Assembly (NCBI GenBank): GCA_024278645.1
Contig: JAJRST010000436.1
Span: 1 to 5,203 of the forward strand
DNA length: 5,203 nt
Source: a bacterium
Lineage (GTDB): Bacteria > Zhuqueibacterota > Zhuqueibacteria > Residuimicrobiales > Krinioviventaceae
Reading direction: 5' to 3'
A model generated the notes under the pieces. That model saw nothing but the letters and a program-made list of their open reading frames with translations. It did not search any database and had not been told where the DNA came from. Positions within the stretch are counted from its first letter, which is position 1. Each line of letters starts with the position of its first letter. Positions 1-3,468 of this stretch are shown piece by piece. The translations under genes were made by a program, and so were the position numbers.

Positions 1-441
1 GATGAGATGCACCTCGCTTTTGCCGAGACGACCCGATTGGTGCAGCGCTTCCACGCGATGTTGGCCCTCGACAAAAATCTGGTATTTATCGTTGGGAACC
101 CGCGCCAGGTTGCGATAGAGGATGGTTTTTATACCGGTGCCGTGATTCAAAAAGCACAACAGCGCCCTGCCGTAATCGCGAGAGCGGCGCAGCGTGTCGC
201 CGGTGATGACAATGTCGAACCCCTGCGTCTCCTCGGTAAAACGATAGCCCTGTTTTTGCCACTCGTCGATGATGTGCGCGCGGTAGGCAAAATCAAATAA
301 AAACCGGCGTTTTTTTTCCATGTCCAGTTGAAACCAGACGTCATATTTCGGATTATCCCACAGCAGCTCGATCACCGGATCGAACGCCGCCTTGTGATAG
401 ACATAGCCGATTTTGAACAAAAGTTTTATCTTTTCGGACAA
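1..441 (-). CDS. CDP-glycerol glycerophosphotransferase-like protein (TagB/TagF superfamily), N-terminal 147 codons; 3' end outside window
   Basis: The minus strand is open from a TTG at 441-439 to the window edge, giving 147 residues beginning MSEKIKLLFKIGYVYHKAAF. No in-frame ATG or GTG precedes it. A GGGAG site at 455-451 lies 9 nt upstream, so TTG is the best start; the first in-frame ATG is about residue 41. The N-terminal VYHKAAFDPVIELL stretch, the FDIVITGD strand (about 75-82), the NHGTGIKTILYR segment (99-110, HG pair with a following Lys) and the FVEGQHRVEAL stretch resemble GT-B-fold CDP-glycerol:glycerophosphate transferases. Known members use CDP-glycerol to build wall teichoic acid or glycerol-phosphate decorations on cytoplasmic-side glycans. 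In a diderm FCB organism the likely role is decoration of a surface polysaccharide, but this is inference. The C-terminal nucleotide-binding half is not visible, so a UDP-GlcNAc 2-epimerase-like or other GT-B enzyme remains possible. The gene is divergent from the GNAT gene. Confidence 0.72.
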   Translation of the reverse strand, partial: MSEKIKLLFKIGYVYHKAAFDPVIELLWDNPKYDVWFQLDMEKKRRFLFDFAYRAHIIDEWQKQGYRFTEETQGFDIVITGDTLRRSRDYGRALLCFLNHGTGIKTILYRNLARVPNDKYQIFVEGQHRVEALHQSGRLGKSEVHLI

Positions 442-484
442 GATGAAATTCTCCCGTAAATCAAGGTGATAAAATGCAAACCGA

Positions 485-515
485 ATAAAGTAACGTTTTT
501 GAGAGATTTTTCAAA
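485..515 (-). promoter_or_regulatory. Putative Bacteroidota-type promoter for the glycerophosphotransferase-like gene
   Basis: On the minus strand a TTTG (515-512) is followed after exactly 19 nt by TACTTTAT (492-485), a 7/8 match to the -7 element TAnnTTTG of Bacteroidota sigma factor promoters. Transcription would begin near 478 and leave an untranslated leader of about 37 nt before the TTG start. This is consensus matching by eye only. Confidence 0.4.
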
Positions 516-535
516 GCGGTAATCGCCGCGTTCGG

Positions 536-561
536 CGCTCCCAAGCCGGAGCTTGGGAGCG
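536..561. repeat. Perfect 11-bp palindrome opening the repeat mosaic
   Basis: The arm cgctcccaagc (536-546) is the exact reverse complement of gcttgggagcg (551-561), with a CGGA tetraloop. The right arm is also part of the first 26-bp tandem unit, so the array looks like a palindrome whose right half was duplicated. There is no run of T on either side, so it is not a classic intrinsic terminator. Its form is that of a REP-like mobile palindrome. Confidence 0.75.
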
Positions 562-673
562 AGGAGAACAGCCGGAGCTTGGGAGCGAGGAGAACAGCCG
601 GAGCTTGGGAGCGAGGAGAACAGCCGGAGCTTGGGAGCGAGGAGAACAGACGGAGCTTGGGAGCGAGGAGAAG
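544..673. repeat. Five tandem copies of a 26-bp unit
   Basis: Units run 544-569, 570-595, 596-621, 622-647 and 648-673, all sharing the core ggagcttgggagcgag. The first four are identical. The fifth differs at its third base (c to a at 650) and its last base (c to g at 673). Identity this high indicates recent or ongoing slippage expansion. A 26-bp period is not a multiple of three, so all reading frames stay open and produce overlapping pseudo-ORFs on both strands; none has other support for being a gene. The array lies between the two divergent promoters. Confidence 0.92.
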
Positions 674-698
674 GAGAACCTCGTTCGATTTCCCCCCT

Positions 699-724
699 CG
701 TTGCCAATCTCCCGCTTGGCAACG
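699..724. repeat. Second palindrome: 9-bp perfect stem, 8-nt loop
   Basis: The arm cgttgccaa (699-707) pairs exactly with ttggcaacg (716-724) around the loop tctcccgc. Its layout (arm, short pyrimidine-rich loop, arm, with an upstream cctcg) is close to that of the 536-561 palindrome, but the arm sequence differs. It appears to be a separate member of the same repeat class. Confidence 0.7.
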
Positions 725-759
725 CCGAACACCGACCACTCGACGCCCCCGCCCGAAAA

Positions 760-793
760 GCCAGGTTCCAGCCTGGCAAATCCTGAACCTGGC
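760..793. repeat. Overlapping inverted repeats (two alternative stems)
   Basis: The sequence gccagg (760-765) can pair with cctggc (772-777) around a 6-nt loop. The longer gccaggttc (760-768) can instead pair with gaacctggc (785-793). The two stems exclude each other because they share a left arm. This is the third palindromic unit of the mosaic. Confidence 0.6.
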
Positions 794-818
794 GCGAGGA
801 GGGAGTCCGGCGACTCGC
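794..818. repeat. Fourth short palindrome of the mosaic
   Basis: The arm gagtc (803-807) pairs with gactc (812-816) around cggc. The outer gcgag (794-798) and ctcgc (814-818) offer an alternative pairing. It abuts the preceding inverted repeat and ends the GC-rich mosaic; from about 820 the DNA becomes AT-rich and promoter-like. Confidence 0.45.
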
Positions 819-827
819 CATAATTAT

Positions 828-857
828 TTTGCAACCGAAAAAGTTTTGCTATCTTTG
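828..857 (+). promoter_or_regulatory. Putative Bacteroidota-type promoter for the GNAT gene
   Basis: TTTG (828-831), an 18-nt spacer and TATCTTTG (850-857) give a full match to the TTTG / TAnnTTTG promoter pattern of Bacteroidota. It lies in an AT-rich stretch directly after the GC-rich repeats. The start would be near 864, giving a leader of about 120 nt before the ATG at 988. A sigma-70 reading is poorer because the candidate -10 hexamers have unsuitable spacing. Confidence 0.48.
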
Positions 858-887
858 TATAAATTTATAAATTCCCAAGGTCCACAG

Positions 888-913
888 TCGTTTTGCCTAA
901 AATCGTTTTGCCT
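888..913 (+). repeat. Two direct copies of an 11-bp motif, 15-bp period
   Basis: The motif tcgttttgcct occurs at 888-898 and again at 903-913, separated by aaaa. It falls in the probable 5' leader of the GNAT gene. The aaaatcgtttt core around the second copy is nearly self-complementary. A protein-binding site or a small dispersed repeat are both possible; nothing decides between them. Confidence 0.5.
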
Positions 914-987
914 TTTGTTTTTCAGAAACGAATTAAAAAATGCCAGAACATTCAGGCGTCCATGTTCATAAAACAAAGGACTGACAA

Positions 988-1449
988 ATGAACGATCCTC
1001 TCATACGTCTCGGCGAAAAAAGCGACGCGCAACGCATCTGCGATTTCAACGTCGCCATGGCCCTGGAAACGGAAAATACAAAACTTGACCCTCTCGTGAC
1101 GCTGGCCGGCGTAAAGGGACTTTTTGACAGGCCCGAACACGGTTTTTATGTCGTGGCGGAGATGCACGGCGACGTCGTCGCCTCGCTGATGGTGACCACG
1201 GAATGGAGCGACTGGCGCAACGCCTTTTTCTGGTGGATTCAAAGCGTTTATGTGGCCCCGGATTTCAGACGGCAGGGCCTCTACTCCGCCATGTATCGAT
1301 TCGTCAAGGATAGAGCGAAAAGCCACCCCGACGTCTGTGGCTTTAGATTGTACGTGGAATGGGACAATGCGACGGCGCAAAAGACCTACGAGTCGCTGGG
1401 CATGATCGAAATGCATTATAAAATGTACGAGGAAAAAAAGCAGGGGTGA
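988..1449 (+). CDS. GNAT-family N-acetyltransferase, single domain, 153 aa
   Basis: The predicted enzyme transfers an acetyl group from acetyl-CoA to an amine; the acceptor cannot be told from the sequence. The core GNAT features are in the expected order: strand beta-4 WWIQSVYVAP (82-91), the acetyl-CoA pyrophosphate loop RRQGLYSAM (94-102, a Q/RxxGxG/A variant with Gly97 and Ala101), then strand GFRLYVEWDN (118-127) followed by the helix with Ala130, Tyr134 and Gly138 typical of motif B. The length is normal for a stand-alone cytoplasmic GNAT. The start is supported by AAAGGA at 975-980, 7 nt before the ATG. It lies divergent from the glycerophosphotransferase-like gene and upstream of the secreted beta-helix gene, from which a likely terminator separates it. 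Tyr99 is where many GNATs have a second Gly or similar residue, a mild deviation. The family assignment is strong; the substrate is unknown. Confidence 0.88.
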   Translation: MNDPLIRLGEKSDAQRICDFNVAMALETENTKLDPLVTLAGVKGLFDRPEHGFYVVAEMHGDVVASLMVTTEWSDWRNAFFWWIQSVYVAPDFRRQGLYSAMYRFVKDRAKSHPDVCGFRLYVEWDNATAQKTYESLGMIEMHYKMYEEKKQG

Positions 1450-1471
1450 CGTCCGCTGCCGGACGGCTTTT
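1450..1471 (+). terminator. Probable intrinsic terminator after the GNAT gene
   Basis: The stem cgtccg (1450-1455) / cggacg (1460-1465) has a CTGC loop and is followed by gctttt, beginning immediately after the TGA stop. The T run is short (four T, then ggttt), so termination may be partial and some read-through into the next gene is possible. Confidence 0.5.
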
Positions 1472-1498
1472 GGTTTGCCGTGCTTTTAGCGATGTTTG
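1469..1498 (+). promoter_or_regulatory. Weak candidate promoter for the beta-helix gene
   Basis: TTTG (1469-1472), an 18-nt spacer and GATGTTTG (1491-1498) match the Bacteroidota pattern except for the first base of the -7 element. It overlaps the tail of the terminator and would start near 1505, about 29 nt before the ATG. A small stem gcgat / atcgc (1489-1493 / 1499-1503) overlaps the -7 element. Confidence 0.25.
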
Positions 1499-1533
1499 AT
1501 CGCATCAGCAAATGTTAACCCGGAAGGTTGGCT

Positions 1534-2874
1534 ATGAAAACAAAGAGTTGTTTGCAAACGCGTTGCTCCCGGCGGGGGCTGGGAATTGGCATTCTGTTTT
1601 TTATGACGGCGATGGGGTCGGTATTTTCATCTCTTTACGCCGGCAGCGCTGCCGCCGGACCTGCTTTGTCAAACCCGGCGCCGTCGACTGATGCCGCTCA
1701 TGTTTCCGTCGTCGATTTTTTACCTGAAGATTTCGCCGTCGACGGTTCCGTCAGCTACCGAAGCGAGATCCAACACGCGCTCGACAGCGCCGCCGGGCGC
1801 GGGGCGACCATCGTCTTTCCGCCGATGATCTACGCCGTGGATGAATCCGGCTTCCGCCTCGGCTCGAACATCACGCTTTCCCTTTACGGCGCCGTCTTTC
1901 AGGTCGCCGACTCGTGCAAAAATGACGGCCAGGTCTTTTGGGGAGAAAACGTCACGGATGTGCAAATATTGGGCGGCGAAATCGCCGGACGCAACGATAC
2001 CTGGCCGGACGGCGTCAACATCCGCGGCATTTACCTGACCGGCGCCGTGCAGCGCATTCGCATTCGCGATATGAACATCCACGACCTTTCCAGCAACGGC
2101 ATCGGCGTGTTCGCTTCGGCGGACAGCATGGCCTCTGACATTTGGGTGACGGACGTGGTCATCGACAACTGCTGCAACCGTTACGGCGACTATCTCAGCG
2201 AGCGCGTCGGGCCGGAGCCGGGCAGCGTACGCGAGGACCAGGGATCGATCGCCTTTTATTATGTGCGCGATTTTGTGGTGCGCGGCTGTCGCTTTGAAAA
2301 CTCGCGTTCCGACGGCACGCATTTTTATAAATGCAGGCAGGGGCAAATCGTCGACAATAAAATTTACCGCGCCAAAATGGGCGGTTATTTCCTGGAGACC
2401 TGCCAGGATGTGATCGGCGCGAACAATATCATCCTTGAGAACGGCTCCCGCGGCGTCACCATTGAGCGCGGTTCGCAGCGCTGCACCCTGCAAAACAACG
2501 TCGTCGCCTTTTCCGGGCGCGAGGGCTTGTGGGCGCCCAACTGCACCGGGCTCATTGTGACGGGCAATATTTTTGATCGCAACGGCCGCAAGCCGAACGG
2601 CGGCGAAAAACAAATCTGGAACGCCAACATCACCATCGACGACCAGTGGCACGACCCGACGCAGTCTCCAACGCAGGATTATATCATCGCCAATAACATT
2701 TTGTACACCACCGGCGGCCAGATCGCCGCCATGCGCATCGACGCGGCAAAAGCGACAGGCGTGGTCGTTAAAAACAACATCCTGCGGCGCGAGAATCGAA
2801 AAATCCTTGTCGAACATGCGGACGAGGGCGATGTCGTTCTGAGCGGCAATGATAAGCAAGCTGCCGGGGAGTGA
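1534..2874 (+). CDS. Secreted right-handed parallel beta-helix protein (pectate-lyase-like fold), 446 aa
   Basis: The ATG at 1534 is preferred over the in-frame TTG at 1528 because the GGAAGG site (1522-1527) touches the TTG but lies 6 nt before the ATG. Residues 1-41 form an export signal: a basic start, the SRRGL motif at 12-16, a hydrophobic stretch to about 35, and an SAAA-G cleavage site near 41. SRRGL fits the twin-arginine consensus (S-R-R-x-F/L), so Tat export is possible. The mature protein opens with VSVVDFLPEDFAVDG and a helix plus GATIVFPPMIYAV segment, the usual cap of Pectate_lyase_3-type proteins. Later come parallel beta-helix coils with Asn ladders at 297-298, 321-322, 345, 387-388 and 414-415, spaced about 23-27 apart with one insertion. 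Relatives are polysaccharide lyases, hydrolases or uronate epimerases. SDGTHFY (259-265) is a possible active-site region, but no epimerase DPHD motif is seen. The next gene starts 3 nt downstream, so the two are probably co-transcribed. Confidence 0.85.
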   Translation: MKTKSCLQTRCSRRGLGIGILFFMTAMGSVFSSLYAGSAAAGPALSNPAPSTDAAHVSVVDFLPEDFAVDGSVSYRSEIQHALDSAAGRGATIVFPPMIYAVDESGFRLGSNITLSLYGAVFQVADSCKNDGQVFWGENVTDVQILGGEIAGRNDTWPDGVNIRGIYLTGAVQRIRIRDMNIHDLSSNGIGVFASADSMASDIWVTDVVIDNCCNRYGDYLSERVGPEPGSVREDQGSIAFYYVRDFVVRGCRFENSRSDGTHFYKCRQGQIVDNKIYRAKMGGYFLETCQDVIGANNIILENGSRGVTIERGSQRCTLQNNVVAFSGREGLWAPNCTGLIVTGNIFDRNGRKPNGGEKQIWNANITIDDQWHDPTQSPTQDYIIANNILYTTGGQIAAMRIDAAKATGVVVKNNILRRENRKILVEHADEGDVVLSGNDKQAAGE

Positions 2875-2877
2875 GAC

Positions 2878-3438
2878 ATGCTCATCGACCTGAGCCTTCC
2901 GATGACCAAGGAGGCCGTCGAGGAGGCCGTGAGGAACAAGGGGGCCGCTTCTCTTGGACATTTCGGAACTCACGTCGATCTTGTCGGCAAAGAGTTCCCG
3001 TTGTCATACCTGAGAAGAAAAGGCGTTGTCTTTGACGTGTCCGCCCATGAGGGGATGATCGATGTGCGGGATGTGGATGCGTCAAAAATCGAAAAGGAAA
3101 TGTTCGTCGCCTTGTACACCGGTTTTAGCGATTCACACCAATACGGCTCGCCGGCCTATGTCCACGAGCACCCGCAGCTCTCCAGCGCCCTGATCGAAGA
3201 GCTGCTGAAACGACAAGTCTCGATCATCGGCGTCGACTTTGCCGGCATTCGCCGCCCGGACGAGCACGCCCAAATCGACCGCTACTGCGCTGAAAAGGGC
3301 GTCTTTATCGTGTAAAATCTATGCCGCTTGCGTGAACTGTTGATACAAGAAACGCAGAAAAATTTTATCGCGTACACTTTTCCCCTCAATGTGTCGGGGA
3401 CGACGGGATTGCCCTGTCGGGTCGTGGGAGAAATCTAG
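2878..3438 (+). pseudogene. Cyclase / kynurenine-formamidase-like metal hydrolase, interrupted by an in-frame TAA
   Basis: The frame begins at ATG 2878, 3 nt after the beta-helix stop, with GGGGAG at 2866-2871 as ribosome site, so translation is probably coupled. Residues 1-145 carry the cyclase-family metal motif HFGTHVD (28-34: His28, His32, Asp34) and GVDFAGIRRPDEH (His130). At codon 146 the frame meets TAA (3313-3315). The same frame then continues NLCRLRELL, and later YTFPLNVSGTTGLPCRVVGEI in its final third, to TAG at 3436-3438. That tail is the normal family C-terminus, so the intact protein would have had 186 residues. The family motif is V-E-N-L, and the TAA replaces exactly its Glu. 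In characterised kynurenine formamidases this Glu is a metal ligand, together with the HxxxHxD residues and a later His. If translated as read, the 145-residue product lacks that ligand and the last strands and is expected to be inactive. A sequencing error is the main alternative. The native substrate is unknown. Confidence 0.85.
3313..3315 (+). other. In-frame TAA replacing the conserved Glu codon of the cyclase gene
   Basis: The codons around it read GTG TAA AAT CTA, where relatives have V-E-N-L. A single G-to-T change at 3313 (GAA to TAA) accounts for it. There is no frameshift: coding-like sequence continues in the same frame for 40 codons. Confidence 0.82.
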
Positions 3439-3455
3439 GCTGGAAAAAGAATTCT

Positions 3456-3463
3456 AGGGAGAG
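3456..3463 (+). promoter_or_regulatory. Ribosome binding site of the hydrolase gene
   Basis: AGGGAGAG lies 5 nt before the ATG at 3469. The gap after the ancestral cyclase stop at 3438 is only 30 nt and shows no terminator or convincing promoter, so this gene is probably transcribed with the two upstream genes. Confidence 0.6.
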
Positions 3464-3468
3464 CTTGC

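Noticed and set aside
7..300. Plus-strand 97-codon frame opposite the glycerophosphotransferase-like gene
   Set aside because: It is antisense to a minus-strand frame with clear family similarity, a ribosome site and a promoter; its product resembles nothing I know.
544..673. CRISPR array
   Set aside because: The units are directly adjacent with no unique spacers, the period is only 26 bp, and no cas gene is present.
426..834. Overlapping minus-strand frames of 92-131 codons rich in LRLFSSLPSSG-type repeats
   Set aside because: They arise because a 26-bp tandem repeat without stop codons stays open in every frame. The peptides are the same 26-residue cycle in shifted register, and the frames overlap each other and the divergent promoters.
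553..971. Overlapping plus-strand frames encoding MGARRTAGAWERGEQPELG repeats
   Set aside because: Same artefact of the 26-bp array; starts fall inside repeat units, and the non-repeat tails have no recognisable domain.
1489..1503. Small stem gcgat / atcgc before the beta-helix gene as a second terminator or operator
   Set aside because: Only 5 bp, with no T run; too short to stand out from chance.
1528..1533. TTG at 1528 as the start of the beta-helix gene
   Set aside because: The GGAAGG ribosome site ends at 1527 and leaves no spacer for this start; ATG 1534 has a 6-nt spacer.
1720..2973. Long minus-strand frame of 417 codons antisense to the beta-helix gene
   Set aside because: It is a mirror frame produced by GC-rich codon positions of the real gene. 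Its product, full of short Val/Asp/Ala runs, has no domain pattern, while the plus strand has a signal peptide and beta-helix coils.
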